Shown piece by piece: positions 14,212 through 23,313 of a DNA stretch of 64,000 nucleotides; position 1 is the stretch's first letter; each line of letters begins with the position of its first letter. This DNA is from Anaerobaca sp035448545 (GTDB lineage: Bacteria > Planctomycetota > Phycisphaerae > Sedimentisphaerales > Anaerobacaceae), in NCBI GenBank assembly GCA_035448545.1, contig DAOTJE010000003.1, positions 124,001 to 188,000 on the forward strand, written 5' to 3'. The notes beneath the pieces are model-generated. The model worked only from the letters and a program-made list of their open reading frames with translations, did not search any database and was not told the origin of the DNA. The translations under genes and the position numbers were made by a program.

Positions 14212-16494
14212 ATGAGAAATCGCCGTGAATACGCCCGATCCGTAGCCCTGTCTTTTGTGCTTGGCCTGTTGGTCGCGAGCACGCTGGTTTCGGCCGAGGA
14301 GTCGCCGCAGGACCGGATGCGCGGGCCGCGTCGCGTGGAAGGGTACTATAAGGGTCGGATCACGCCGCACTGGTTCGCGGAGAACGCGTGTTTCTGGTAT
14401 CGCAACGACCTGGCCGGTGACAAGCGTCAGTTCATTCTGGTCAACGCGGAGGAGGGCATCCGGCGGGAGGCGTTCGACCATGCCAGGCTGGCTGCGGCGT
14501 TGTCGGAAGCGGCCGGCGCCGAGTACAAGGCCGAGCAGTTGCCTTTCGACAGCATCGAATTCACCGACGGCGTCACGTCCGTTCGGTTCCAGGTGAATGA
14601 GACGTCGTGGGTATGTGACCTGTCCTCATATACCTGCTCCAAGACGGATGTTGCTCCCTCTGATGATGCGGACGATGAGCAGGAATCGCGGTCCGGGCGG
14701 CCCAGAGGGCCGGGCCGACGCCGGAGTCCGTCGCCCGAGTCACCCGACGGTCGGTGGACGGCCTTGGTCAAGGATCACAACGTGTTCGTGCGGGCCAGGG
14801 ACACCGACGAGGAGATCCAGCTCAGCACCGACGGCGCCGAGGGCAACGCGTATGACCTGCTCTTGTGGGCGCCCGACTCGCAGACGCTGGTGGCCTTTCG
14901 GGTCGAGCCGGGGGACAACAAGGAGGTCTACCGGATCGAGTCGTCGCCTGCCGGCGGCGGACGGGCGAGGCTCCACACCCGGCCCTACGCGCTGCCGGGG
15001 GACAAATTCGCCACATACGAATTGAACCTCTTCGACATCGAGAGCCGCACGCAGATCAAGCCGGAAGTTAACAAGCTCGAACTCGACTGGCAACGACCCG
15101 AACTGCACTGGAAGAAGGACGGGCGTCACTTCGCCTACGAGAAGGTTGACCGGGGCCACCAGCGGTTTCGCGTCGTCGAGGTCGATTCGCATACCGGCCG
15201 GTCTCGCCACCTGATCGACGAGAAGTCCGAGACCTTCATCTGGACCGCGCACACCGAGAACCTGAACCTCAACCGCGTCAACTGGCTGGAGGAGAGCGAC
15301 GAGATCGTCTATGCCTCCGAGCGGGACGGCTGGCGCCACCTCTATCTCGTGGACGCGAAGGAAGGCCGAATCGTCAACCCGATCACGCAGGGCGAATGGG
15401 TGGTGCGCGGCATCGAGCGGATCGACGAGCAGGCCCGCCAGATCTGGTTCGAGGCGAGCGGGCAAAACCCCGACCAGGACCCGTACTTCGTCCATTACTA
15501 TCGCGTCAACTTCGACGGCTCCGGCTTGGTAGCCCTGACGGAGGGCAATGGAAACCATTCGGTCCAGTTCTCTCCCGACCGCCGGTTCCTGATCGATACG
15601 TACAGCCGCGTGGATATGGCCCCGGTGCACACGCTGCGCCGTGCCTCGGACGGTTCGCTGGTTTGTGAACTGGAGAAGGCGGACATCAGCGAACTGGTCG
15701 CCGGCGGCTGGACCGCGCCGGAGGTCTTCGTCGCCAAAGGCCGCGACGGCACCACCGACATCTGGGGGATCATCTGCCGGCCAAAGGATGTCGATCCGAG
15801 CAAGAAGTATCCCGTCATCGAGCAGATCTACGCCGGGCCGCAGAGCGCCTACGTGCCCAAGAGCTTCAGCCCCTTCAATCGGTTCAGCTCTTTGACGGAC
15901 CTCGGTTTTATCGTCGTGCAGATGGACGGTATGGGCACCGCGCACCGCTCCAAGGCCTTTCATGACGTCTGCTGGAAGAACCTCAAGGACGCCGGCTTTC
16001 CCGACCGCATTCTGTGGCACCAGGCTGTCGCCAGAAAGTATCCGTACTACGACATCCGCCGCGTCGGAGTCTATGGCACATCCGCCGGAGGGCAGAACGC
16101 CGCCGGCGCGGTGCTGTTCCATCCGGAGTTCTATAAGGTCGCCGTCGCTTCCTGCGGATGTCACGACAACCGCATGGACAAGGCCTCGTGGAATGAACAG
16201 TGGATGGGCTATCCCGTCGGGCCACAGTACGCCGAGTGTTCGAATATCGAGAACGCCCATCGTCTGCGGGGCAAGCTCATGTTGATCGTCGGTGAGATGG
16301 ACGACAACGTCCCGCCGGAATCCACGATGCGTTTCGTCGACGCCCTGATCAAAGCGGACAAGGATTTCGATCTCGTCGTGGTGCCCGGCGCCGGCCACGG
16401 CAACGGCGGCGCCTATGGCAGCCGCCGACGCGACGATTTCTTCGTGCGTCACCTTCTGGGCATCGAGCCGCCCGACCGCAACGCCAGGCCGTAG
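14212..16494 (+). CDS. Secreted S9B (DPP-IV-like) prolyl peptidase
   Basis: A 760-residue exported serine peptidase. ATG 14212 is preferred over 14206 because AGAGG is then 6 bases upstream. Signal peptide about 1-29, then a DPP-IV beta-propeller region (LLLWAPDSQTLVAFRVEPGD, LDWQRPELHWKKDGRHFAYE, YASERDGWRHLYLVD) to about 500, then the alpha/beta hydrolase domain. The catalytic triad reads Ser624 (VYGTSAGGQNAAG), Asp697 or Asp698 (GEMDDNVPPES) and His729 (GAGHGNGG). Expected to remove dipeptides from peptides outside the cytoplasm. It lies 65 bases after the HEXXH protein, consistent with a joint role in protein degradation. Confidence 0.92.
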   Translation: MRNRREYARSVALSFVLGLLVASTLVSAEESPQDRMRGPRRVEGYYKGRITPHWFAENACFWYRNDLAGDKRQFILVNAEEGIRREAFDHARLAAALSEAAGAEYKAEQLPFDSIEFTDGVTSVRFQVNETSWVCDLSSYTCSKTDVAPSDDADDEQESRSGRPRGPGRRRSPSPESPDGRWTALVKDHNVFVRARDTDEEIQLSTDGAEGNAYDLLLWAPDSQTLVAFRVEPGDNKEVYRIESSPAGGGRARLHTRPYALPGDKFATYELNLFDIESRTQIKPEVNKLELDWQRPELHWKKDGRHFAYEKVDRGHQRFRVVEVDSHTGRSRHLIDEKSETFIWTAHTENLNLNRVNWLEESDEIVYASERDGWRHLYLVDAKEGRIVNPITQGEWVVRGIERIDEQARQIWFEASGQNPDQDPYFVHYYRVNFDGSGLVALTEGNGNHSVQFSPDRRFLIDTYSRVDMAPVHTLRRASDGSLVCELEKADISELVAGGWTAPEVFVAKGRDGTTDIWGIICRPKDVDPSKKYPVIEQIYAGPQSAYVPKSFSPFNRFSSLTDLGFIVVQMDGMGTAHRSKAFHDVCWKNLKDAGFPDRILWHQAVARKYPYYDIRRVGVYGTSAGGQNAAGAVLFHPEFYKVAVASCGCHDNRMDKASWNEQWMGYPVGPQYAECSNIENAHRLRGKLMLIVGEMDDNVPPESTMRFVDALIKADKDFDLVVVPGAGHGNGGAYGSRRRDDFFVRHLLGIEPPDRNARP

Positions 16495-16532
16495 GCTGGT
16501 GGAAGGCGGGCGAGGAATTGACGCCATGCGCC

Positions 16533-16560
16533 TTGAAATGGCGACAGGGCGGGGTACACT
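16533..16560 (+). promoter_or_regulatory. Candidate promoter for exported Gfo/Idh gene
   Basis: TTGAAA at 16533-16538, a 16-base spacer and TACACT at 16555-16560, about 74 bases before the ATG at 16634. Confidence 0.4.
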
Positions 16561-16633
16561 GTGGGAACGGATGGTGCGGTGGCAAAATGGACGTGGAGTA
16601 TTGGCAGACCTGTTGGGCAAAGGAGCAGCCATC

Positions 16634-18157
16634 ATGACAGAGCGAACGCGACGACAATTCCTGCGGGACTCGATGTTTACCACGGCGGCGATGATCTCGG
16701 CCGCTCCTGTGATCGGCGCGGCCCGGGCAAAGAACGTCGGCGCCAACGACAAGTTCCTCTGTGCCGTCGTCGGCTGCAAAGGGCGCGGCGGCAGCCACAT
16801 CAGCGCCTTCTCCGGCCGCGAAGATTGCGAGATCGCCTATATCGTTGACGTGGACGAGAAGGTCGGCCAGGATTGCTGCAATTCCATCGAGAAGAAGACC
16901 GGCAAGCGTCCGAAGTGGGTCAGGGACATGCGCGAGGCGTTCGACGACAAATCGCTCGATATCGTCTCGACCGCGACGCCGAACCACTGGCATGCGCTGT
17001 GCGGGGTCTGGGCGATGCAGGCGGGCAAGGATGTCTTCATCGAGAAGCCGATCAGCCACGACATCCCGGAGGGGGCCGCGCTGGTGGCCGCCGCCAAGAA
17101 GTACAAGCGGATGTGCCAGGTGGGCACGCAATGCCGTTCGAACCCCGCCATCCGGGACGCGATGGAATTCCTCGCCAAAGGAGGTATCGGCGAGGTCAAC
17201 TTCGCCCGGGGGCTGTGCTACAAACGCCGCAAATCGATCGGCGCGTTGGGCGACTACCCGATTCCCGCGGAGGTGGACTTCAATCTCTGGAGTGGGCCGG
17301 CCCCGTATAGCTCGCCGAAACTGACCCGCCCCCAGTTCCACTACGATTGGCACTGGCAGCGCCTGTACGGCAACGGCGACTCCGGCAACCAGGGCCCGCA
17401 CCAGACCGACATCGCGCGGTGGGGGCTCGGCGTCAATCGGCATCCCAACAGCGTGATCGCATACGGCGGGCGCCTCGGCTATCAGGCCGAACGCAACGAC
17501 CCCGGCTATGTTGATGCGGGTGACACCGCCAACACCGAGGTGGCCATCTACGATTACGGCGACAAGTGCATGGTCTTCGAGACCCGCGGCCTGTCCGTGG
17601 ACAACTCGGCCGACATGGAGATCAACACCCTGTTCGACAGCGTCAAGGGCAACAAGATCGGTGTGATCTTCTACGGGACCGAAGGCTATCTGGTCCAAGA
17701 GTCGTACACCCATTGCGTGGTGTTCGACCTCCGGGGCCGGATCGTCAAGGAGTTCAAGGGCGGCGGCGATCACTTCGACAATTTCGTCCAGGCCGTGCGC
17801 AGCCGGCGATCGAATGATCTCAACTCCGACGCCTTCCAGGGCCACCTGTCCGCGGCACTGGCGCACCTGGCCAACATCAGCTACTATTTGGGCGAGAACA
17901 ACAAGGTCTCCGTGGCCGAGGCCAGGGCGGTGCTCGAGAAGATCAAGAGCCGCGACAACAACATCCTGACGCTCAACCGAACGCTGCGTCATCTGACCGA
18001 CAACGGCGTCGATCTCGACAAGTACCCGATCTCGATGGGACCGCTGCTTCAGTTCGATCCGAAGAAGGAAGTGTTCACGAACAGCGCCGAGGCCAACGCG
18101 CTCCTGCACCGCGAGTACCGTGCTCCGTTCGTGTGCCCGACGCCCGACAGAGTATAA
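16634..18157 (+). CDS. TAT-exported Gfo/Idh/MocA oxidoreductase
   Basis: A 507-residue secreted oxidoreductase-like protein. Start ATG 16634 has AGGAG 8 bases upstream. RTRRQFLRDSMFTTAAMI is a twin-arginine signal. The Rossmann motif is VVGCKGRGGSH, the dinucleotide loop VDVDEKVGQ, and the catalytic lysine motif FIEKPISHD; NQGPHQTDIARWGLG matches the secreted planctomycete subgroup. It is longer than the other Gfo/Idh proteins here because of a C-terminal helical region (about 400-507: LGENNKVSVAEARAVLEKIK). It precedes another Gfo/Idh gene by 62 bases. Confidence 0.88.
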   Translation: MTERTRRQFLRDSMFTTAAMISAAPVIGAARAKNVGANDKFLCAVVGCKGRGGSHISAFSGREDCEIAYIVDVDEKVGQDCCNSIEKKTGKRPKWVRDMREAFDDKSLDIVSTATPNHWHALCGVWAMQAGKDVFIEKPISHDIPEGAALVAAAKKYKRMCQVGTQCRSNPAIRDAMEFLAKGGIGEVNFARGLCYKRRKSIGALGDYPIPAEVDFNLWSGPAPYSSPKLTRPQFHYDWHWQRLYGNGDSGNQGPHQTDIARWGLGVNRHPNSVIAYGGRLGYQAERNDPGYVDAGDTANTEVAIYDYGDKCMVFETRGLSVDNSADMEINTLFDSVKGNKIGVIFYGTEGYLVQESYTHCVVFDLRGRIVKEFKGGGDHFDNFVQAVRSRRSNDLNSDAFQGHLSAALAHLANISYYLGENNKVSVAEARAVLEKIKSRDNNILTLNRTLRHLTDNGVDLDKYPISMGPLLQFDPKKEVFTNSAEANALLHREYRAPFVCPTPDRV

Positions 18158-18219
18158 CGCCGATCCGGATGTGCGCATTCGTACTGTCCAAACAAACGCA
18201 ACAGAGAAGTGGAGGCTCG

Positions 18220-19218
18220 ATGATGGCTCGTACGACGATCGTGGTCTTGATGACGCTGTTGTGTCTCGGTCTGCCCGCGTTTGCCGAGCAGGCGGGCGCG
18301 GACGTTCGCCCCACCTTTCGGATCGGTCTGATCGGGCTCGACACGTCGCACGTCATCGCCTTCACCAAGCTGCTGAACGATCCGGCGAAGGATTGGAGTT
18401 GTCGCGTCGTTGCCGGATATCCGGGAGGTTCGCCCGACATCCCATCATCCGCCAACCGGGTCGAGGGCTACACCAAGCAACTGAAGGACGAATTCGGGGT
18501 GGAGATCGTCGGCAGCATCGAGGAGTTGTGCCGCAAGGTGGATGGCGTGCTGCTGGAGAGCGTCGACGGTCGGCCGCACCTGGCCCAAGCTAGGCCGGTG
18601 ATCGCCGCGAAAAAGCCGCTCTTCATCGACAAGCCCATGGCCGGCAGTCTGGCCGACGTGATCGAGATCTTCCGGCTGGCCAAAGAGAACAACGTTCCTT
18701 GCTGGTCCAGCTCCTCGCTGCGGTTCGGTCCCGGCGTGCTCGGCATGCGGAATAACGACCAGATCGGTGAGGTCTGCGGCTGCGATGCGTTCAGTCCGTG
18801 CAGTCTCGAAGAGCACCATCCCGACCTCTACTGGTACGGCGTCCATGGCGTCGAGATTCTCTTTACGATCATGGGACCGGGGTGCGAGTCCGTCCAGCGT
18901 CTCCAGACCGATGGCACCGAGTTTGTCGTCGCCCGCTGGAAGGATGGGCGGATCGGCACCTATCGCGGGCTCAAGAGCGGCCGGCAGGACTACGGCGCGA
19001 TGGTCTTCGGCACCAAGGGTATCGCTCGCAGCGGCGGATACGAAGGCTACGGCCACTTGGTCGATGAGATCGTCAAGTTCTTCGAGACCGGCCACATCCC
19101 GGTGCCGGCCGAGGAGACCATCGAGATCTTCGCCTTCATGACCGCCGCCGACGAATCGAAGAAGCAGGGCGGCTGCCCCGTCACCCTCGCCTCCGTCCTG
19201 GAAAAAGCGAAGAACTGA
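18220..19218 (+). CDS. Secreted Gfo/Idh/MocA oxidoreductase (short form)
   Basis: About 332 residues with a Sec-type signal (MARTTIVVLMTLLCLGLPAFA) rather than a twin-arginine one, unlike the other exported members here. Two adjacent ATGs (18220, 18223) follow GGAGG. The Rossmann region is IGLIGLDTSHVIAF, lacking the usual GxGxxG glycines, and the lysine motif is FIDKPMAGSL. If it cannot hold NAD(P) it may be a binding protein instead of a dehydrogenase. It probably forms an operon with the Gfo/Idh gene before it. Confidence 0.82.
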   Translation: MMARTTIVVLMTLLCLGLPAFAEQAGADVRPTFRIGLIGLDTSHVIAFTKLLNDPAKDWSCRVVAGYPGGSPDIPSSANRVEGYTKQLKDEFGVEIVGSIEELCRKVDGVLLESVDGRPHLAQARPVIAAKKPLFIDKPMAGSLADVIEIFRLAKENNVPCWSSSSLRFGPGVLGMRNNDQIGEVCGCDAFSPCSLEEHHPDLYWYGVHGVEILFTIMGPGCESVQRLQTDGTEFVVARWKDGRIGTYRGLKSGRQDYGAMVFGTKGIARSGGYEGYGHLVDEIVKFFETGHIPVPAEETIEIFAFMTAADESKKQGGCPVTLASVLEKAKN

Positions 19219-19267
19219 CCGGCGTGTCCTCTTTATGAGCCTCGCGGCGGAGGTGGATGTTCATGTC

Positions 19268-19620
19268 TCATGAGTCCCGGCATCGCATCCGGCCCGGCCG
19301 CTTGTACGCCGGTGGATGGATGCGGTCCACTGCGCAAGGCCTCTGCGGCGCGGGGCCCTCGGCAACCGACGACGTCAGCGGCTTCTCGCACGACACGTGC
19401 TTTCCCCGCCGCACTGCCGCGACCGAGATGGGCACAGGCTGGGGCCTTGGCCGTCTCCAGCCGCCAGCGGTCGACGTCGCACACCGCGACCACCCGCGTC
19501 GCCCAACACCCGAAGCGCCTGCCGCCGCGTGCAGCCCGCCCCTTCGCCCATGCCTCGTCCATCCCATAAGCCTCGAGAAACGTGGATTCCCAGCCGTGCG
19601 CGGCGTCATTCCAACACCCC
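19268..19620 (-). pseudogene. Decayed Gfo/Idh/MocA oxidoreductase remnant
   Basis: Two separated pieces of a Gfo/Idh protein are readable on the minus strand in different frames. RVVAVCDVDRWRLETAK (19446-19496) is the end of the Rossmann beta-alpha-beta unit. GKHVSCEKPLTSSVAEG (19355-19405) is the catalytic-lysine motif. Only about 40 bases separate them instead of the roughly 170 expected, so there is both a frameshift and a deletion, and the rest of the gene is not recognisable. The exact limits are uncertain. Confidence 0.75.
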
Positions 19621-19624
19621 GCAT

Positions 19625-20209
19625 CTTGCCTTTGGCAACTTTTCCTCTGGACCAATGTGTCCATGACGTGTTACCAGTCGTTCCATCGCTGCGTGGATCG
19701 TGCCTCTGGTATGACAGTCTCTGTCGAACGGCCAGGTAAGAGCGACGCGTGCGTCGCCCTCATTCTGCCTGCACCGAGACAGTTCTCTTGAACTTTCACT
19801 TGACGCCGGACGCTGGCGTAGGTATGGTAATTAGTGAACTATATGCTTTCGTGGAGCCGGCGGATCGCGGAGGCATGATCAGGGACGCGGAAGGAGGCTT
19901 GGCGATGTCGGCGGACGGCGTGGTTCGATTGTCTCGGTCCCTTACGATTCCCTTGCCCCACGCCGCGAGAATCGAGCGAGAGCCAAAGAGCCCTATGGAC
20001 AACAAGTGTGCGAAACAAAGCCAATTCTCGGCGTGGGGGGATGGAGTGTGGATCGTGACGGCGGAAAACGCCAAACAAAGCCAATTTCAGGGGCGAATCT
20101 GCCGCCGGAGGGGGCCGCGCCGGCGTATAGCCGGATGTAGATATGGTACAATGGGCGGTATTGGCACCATTTGCGTCTTTTTTGGCTGGTTTGGATGATG
20201 GAGGAAAGG
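19625..20209. repeat. Intergenic region with two AAACAAAGCCAATT repeats
   Basis: No convincing gene is seen. GCGAAACAAAGCCAATTCTC (20012-20031 region) and CCAAACAAAGCCAATTTCAG (20071-20090 region) are two direct copies of a 14-base core, read as AKQSQF in one frame, a peptide I associate with spurious ORFs in planctomycete assemblies. The second copy runs into a half-copy of the GGGGCGAAT palindrome at 20090. A TTGACG-N17-TATGGT promoter-like pair lies near 19801-19829 but no gene follows it closely. Confidence 0.6.
20144..20152 (+). promoter_or_regulatory. Extended -10 promoter element for the secreted dikinase-like gene
   Basis: TGGTACAAT fits an extended -10 (TGnTATAAT) and is followed by GGGCGGTAT. 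The same 18-base context, with TATAAT, recurs at 37078-37095 before the small gene at 37094. No clear -35 is visible. Confidence 0.45.
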
Positions 20210-23200
20210 ATGGATGGAGGTTTTGTTGTGAGGATGGGCGCAATAAATCGGGGGGCTGCGAGGGACCTTTCACTTCCGTTGGCTTTGTCTGTTCTGGCGA
20301 TGGCAGGGTGGGTGCTGTCCGGCGTGGTCCGGGCCGAGCCTCTGCCCCTGTGCGAGTACGGCAAGACGCAGATCGTCTTCCCCGACGACCCGTTCGAGCA
20401 GCGGCAGTACATCGGCACGTCCAGTCTGGGCTGGGTGAAGTTCACGCTCCTGAAGCCGCCGCATGACCCGAACGTGGTGTACTTCCAGGACAGCGGGCAC
20501 TTCCCGCTCCACTACGACTTCGTCTCCGAGTGTCTGGGCCCGTTCGTCGGGATCAGCCCGCAGGAGTTCGACCGTATCACGCTGTACGCCGAGGACCAGC
20601 AGATGATTCTCGGCGCCGTGGTCACGCCGCCCAGCGGTTTCGGCGTCAGCGCGCCGATCCAGGAGTACGGGATTCAGTTCGTCCGGCACGACCCCTTCAC
20701 CCGCGAGGAGATCGCGGCGGTCTTCGCGAAGGTCAAGGCCGCCGTCATCAGCGACCCGAACGTCCAGGCGTTCTACTTCCCGTCCTACGAGCAGTCGCAG
20801 GTCGCCCAGGCCAACGCCGAGTGGTTCGCCGAGCAGGGCATGCCCGTCAGTTCGGCGTCACGCTGGACCCGCGGCAACACGGTCTACTCGGAGGGCTGGA
20901 CGATCGGCCGGCTCAGGTATGTCGCGCCCGACGAGATCGACTCTGCCTACCGCCGTGGCGATCTGCTGGCGGGCGATGTCCTGCTGACGGACGCCGTGCC
21001 GGCGGAGATTCCCGTCCTGGCGGGCGTGATCAGCCTGACGGCCTCGACGCCCAACAGTCACGTCGCGATCCTGGCGAACACGTACGGCATTCCTTTCGTG
21101 CACCTGGCCGAGCAGGCCGATCGCCGGCAAGCCCTCGACCTCGTGGATCGCCGCGTTGTGCTGCGAGCCTACGACCGGTACGGACGGACCCTCGTGAACC
21201 TCGTCGATGCCAACGACACGATGGCGGACGAACAGGCTACCGAGTTCCTCACGCTCAAGCAGCCCCCGGCTCTGGTGATCCGGCCCGTCGAGCCTCTGGG
21301 CCGATACAGCGCGCCGGTTGACTCTCTCAGTCCCAACGATATTCGCTATTTCGGCGGCAAGGCGGCCAACTACTCGATCCTCCGCCGCGCCATTCCCGGC
21401 AACTGCGACGTGGCGATGGCCTTCTCTTTCGATCTGTGGAACGCGTTTCTGGACCAGACGCTCGCCGATGGACGGACGCTGCGCGAGGAGATCGCCTCGC
21501 GTCTGTCGGATTTCAGCTTCCCGCCCGCTTCGGTCGAGACGCTGGAGTATGAACTCGAACGGATTCGGAACCTGTTCACGGACGACGACGTGACTCGCTT
21601 TTCGCCCGCGCTCGAAGAAGCGGTGATTGCGGCGTTGACCGATCCGGCGTACGGCTTCGATCCCAACCGCAAGATTCGCTTCCGCAGTTCCACGAACGTC
21701 GAGGACAGCCAGCACTTCAGCGGGGCCGGGCTCTACGACAGCTTCAGCGGCTGCCTGGCCGACGACCTGGACGACGACGGCTCCGGGCCGTGCCGGTGCG
21801 ACCCGGCCGAATCCAAAGAACGCGGCGTCTTCCGCGCGGTCCGCAAGGTCTTCGCCAGCTTCTACAACCAGAACGCGTACCTGGAGCGGTTGCGTCACGG
21901 CCTGTCCGAAGACCAGGTGGGCATGGCGATCCTCGTGCACCATTCGTATCCCGACGAGATCGAGCTGGCCAACGGCGTGGCGATCCTCGAGTACGGCACC
22001 TACGGCTCGAGCATCGAGTTCGTCACGCAGGCGGGCGCCGTGTCGGTGGCCAATCCCGAGCCCGGTCTGATCCCGGAGGAGGTCAGCGCTTCGACGTCCG
22101 TCGATTCCGACTTCGTCTATGTCCGCGTCGAACGCTACTCCAATCTCGTGCCGCTCGGACAGACGGTGCTCGCCTGGGAGGACGACTACAAGGCCCTCGC
22201 CCGCCTGCTGGACCGCGCCGCGTCACAGTTCGTGCAGGACACGGGCCGCACCCCGCACAAGCTCGACTTCGAGTACAAGAAGATCGCGCCGACCGGCGAG
22301 CTGGTCGTCAAGCAGATCCGCGAGGTTCCGCACTCGTCGAGCGGTGCCGCCGGACGTCGGTTTCTGGCGGGCGGCTCCATCCGCCTGGCGGTCTTGCAGG
22401 GCGAGCACGCGCCGATCTTCGGCGCCCACCGGCTCAAGTCGGACTGGCAGCTTCAGGCCCGCAGCCGCTGGCTGACGACCGAGAATCTGGGCGTTTGCCT
22501 TTTCGAGGATGCGACATACCGGTATCACGATCGGGGCAGCTTCTCGACGATATCCGGCTTGCCCGCTTCCTGGCCTGAAGCCCGGCATGCGTTTGCCGTG
22601 CAGGACCCGCCGGACGCAGATCCGGATGAGCCGGTCAAGACGGAGGCCTCGCGCAGCTACGTTGCCGCAGGGTTCGAGACGACGGACTCCTGGCGTCTCG
22701 ATCATCTGGACAACGCGCGGCGCTGCACGCTGACTACGTCGTTCAGCATCTACGGTCTGGTGCCGGAAGATTGTCCCGTCCTGTTTCTCTCGGACCTCTC
22801 GTACGATCTCGATGTGGAGTACGACGAGCCTGTGCTCGACTGGGACTGGACCGGCGAGGTGGCCAGCACCACGAGGGACCGGGTCGAGCTCAGCGTGCCG
22901 TTGTCGGCCGACCGAGACGACATCTTCCAGACGCGGCGGATCGAAGATGGGCCTGTGACGGTCGAGACCATGTTCTACTGGCCGCCCCATCCGACCGGAC
23001 CGACGGCGGGGTACACCGCGCCGCTGGTCCGATGGGTCGGGACCACGATCTCGGGCCTGACGAGCGAGCCTTTCACGCTCACGGGCGAGTACGCGCAGAC
23101 GTACGTGCCGGGACACCACAACTTCTTCGAGTGGTTCCTCTTCGACCCGAGCCTGGAGCCGGGCCTGTCGCAGGAGGTGCTCGACGAATTGCACGCCGCC

Positions 23201-23308
23201 GGCGTGGATTGGATCCTGGCGACCACGGGCTTCAGCGGTTCGACCGTCGTGACATACAATCTGAGCGATCTGCTGCCTCACGCGCAGGAAGAGGACGAGC
23301 AGCGGTAG
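20210..23308 (+). CDS. Secreted PPDK/PEP-synthase-like protein with phosphohistidine domain before the ATP-binding domain
   Basis: About 1032 residues. The ATG at 20210 follows GGAGG by 5 bases; GTG 20228 is an alternative. A Sec signal ends near residue 42. Residues about 260-310 resemble the mobile phosphohistidine domain of PEP-utilising enzymes (SLTASTPNSHVAILANTYG; His284 the candidate phosphohistidine). After it comes a PPDK_N-type ATP-binding domain (YFGGKAAN at about 380, IRFRSSTNVEDSQHFSGAG at about 489, FEYKKIAPTGELVVKQIRE near 690). This order is the reverse of PEP synthase and PPDK and like that of glucan water dikinases. The C-terminal 300 residues are unassigned. Export of an ATP-using enzyme is odd, so the activity is uncertain; no TIM-barrel PEP domain is present. 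Confidence 0.75.
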   Translation: MDGGFVVRMGAINRGAARDLSLPLALSVLAMAGWVLSGVVRAEPLPLCEYGKTQIVFPDDPFEQRQYIGTSSLGWVKFTLLKPPHDPNVVYFQDSGHFPLHYDFVSECLGPFVGISPQEFDRITLYAEDQQMILGAVVTPPSGFGVSAPIQEYGIQFVRHDPFTREEIAAVFAKVKAAVISDPNVQAFYFPSYEQSQVAQANAEWFAEQGMPVSSASRWTRGNTVYSEGWTIGRLRYVAPDEIDSAYRRGDLLAGDVLLTDAVPAEIPVLAGVISLTASTPNSHVAILANTYGIPFVHLAEQADRRQALDLVDRRVVLRAYDRYGRTLVNLVDANDTMADEQATEFLTLKQPPALVIRPVEPLGRYSAPVDSLSPNDIRYFGGKAANYSILRRAIPGNCDVAMAFSFDLWNAFLDQTLADGRTLREEIASRLSDFSFPPASVETLEYELERIRNLFTDDDVTRFSPALEEAVIAALTDPAYGFDPNRKIRFRSSTNVEDSQHFSGAGLYDSFSGCLADDLDDDGSGPCRCDPAESKERGVFRAVRKVFASFYNQNAYLERLRHGLSEDQVGMAILVHHSYPDEIELANGVAILEYGTYGSSIEFVTQAGAVSVANPEPGLIPEEVSASTSVDSDFVYVRVERYSNLVPLGQTVLAWEDDYKALARLLDRAASQFVQDTGRTPHKLDFEYKKIAPTGELVVKQIREVPHSSSGAAGRRFLAGGSIRLAVLQGEHAPIFGAHRLKSDWQLQARSRWLTTENLGVCLFEDATYRYHDRGSFSTISGLPASWPEARHAFAVQDPPDADPDEPVKTEASRSYVAAGFETTDSWRLDHLDNARRCTLTTSFSIYGLVPEDCPVLFLSDLSYDLDVEYDEPVLDWDWTGEVASTTRDRVELSVPLSADRDDIFQTRRIEDGPVTVETMFYWPPHPTGPTAGYTAPLVRWVGTTISGLTSEPFTLTGEYAQTYVPGHHNFFEWFLFDPSLEPGLSQEVLDELHAAGVDWILATTGFSGSTVVTYNLSDLLPHAQEEDEQR

Positions 23309-23313
23309 AGAGC

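Noticed and set aside
14740..16800. 686-codon minus-strand frame across the DPP-IV-like gene
   Set aside because: Antisense shadow of the peptidase, with no domain or ribosome site.
19749..20198. 149-codon plus-strand frame ending at the dikinase-like gene
   Set aside because: Its second half is translated from the AAACAAAGCCAATT repeats (AKQSQF peptides), and the first half resembles no family; treated as repeat-derived.
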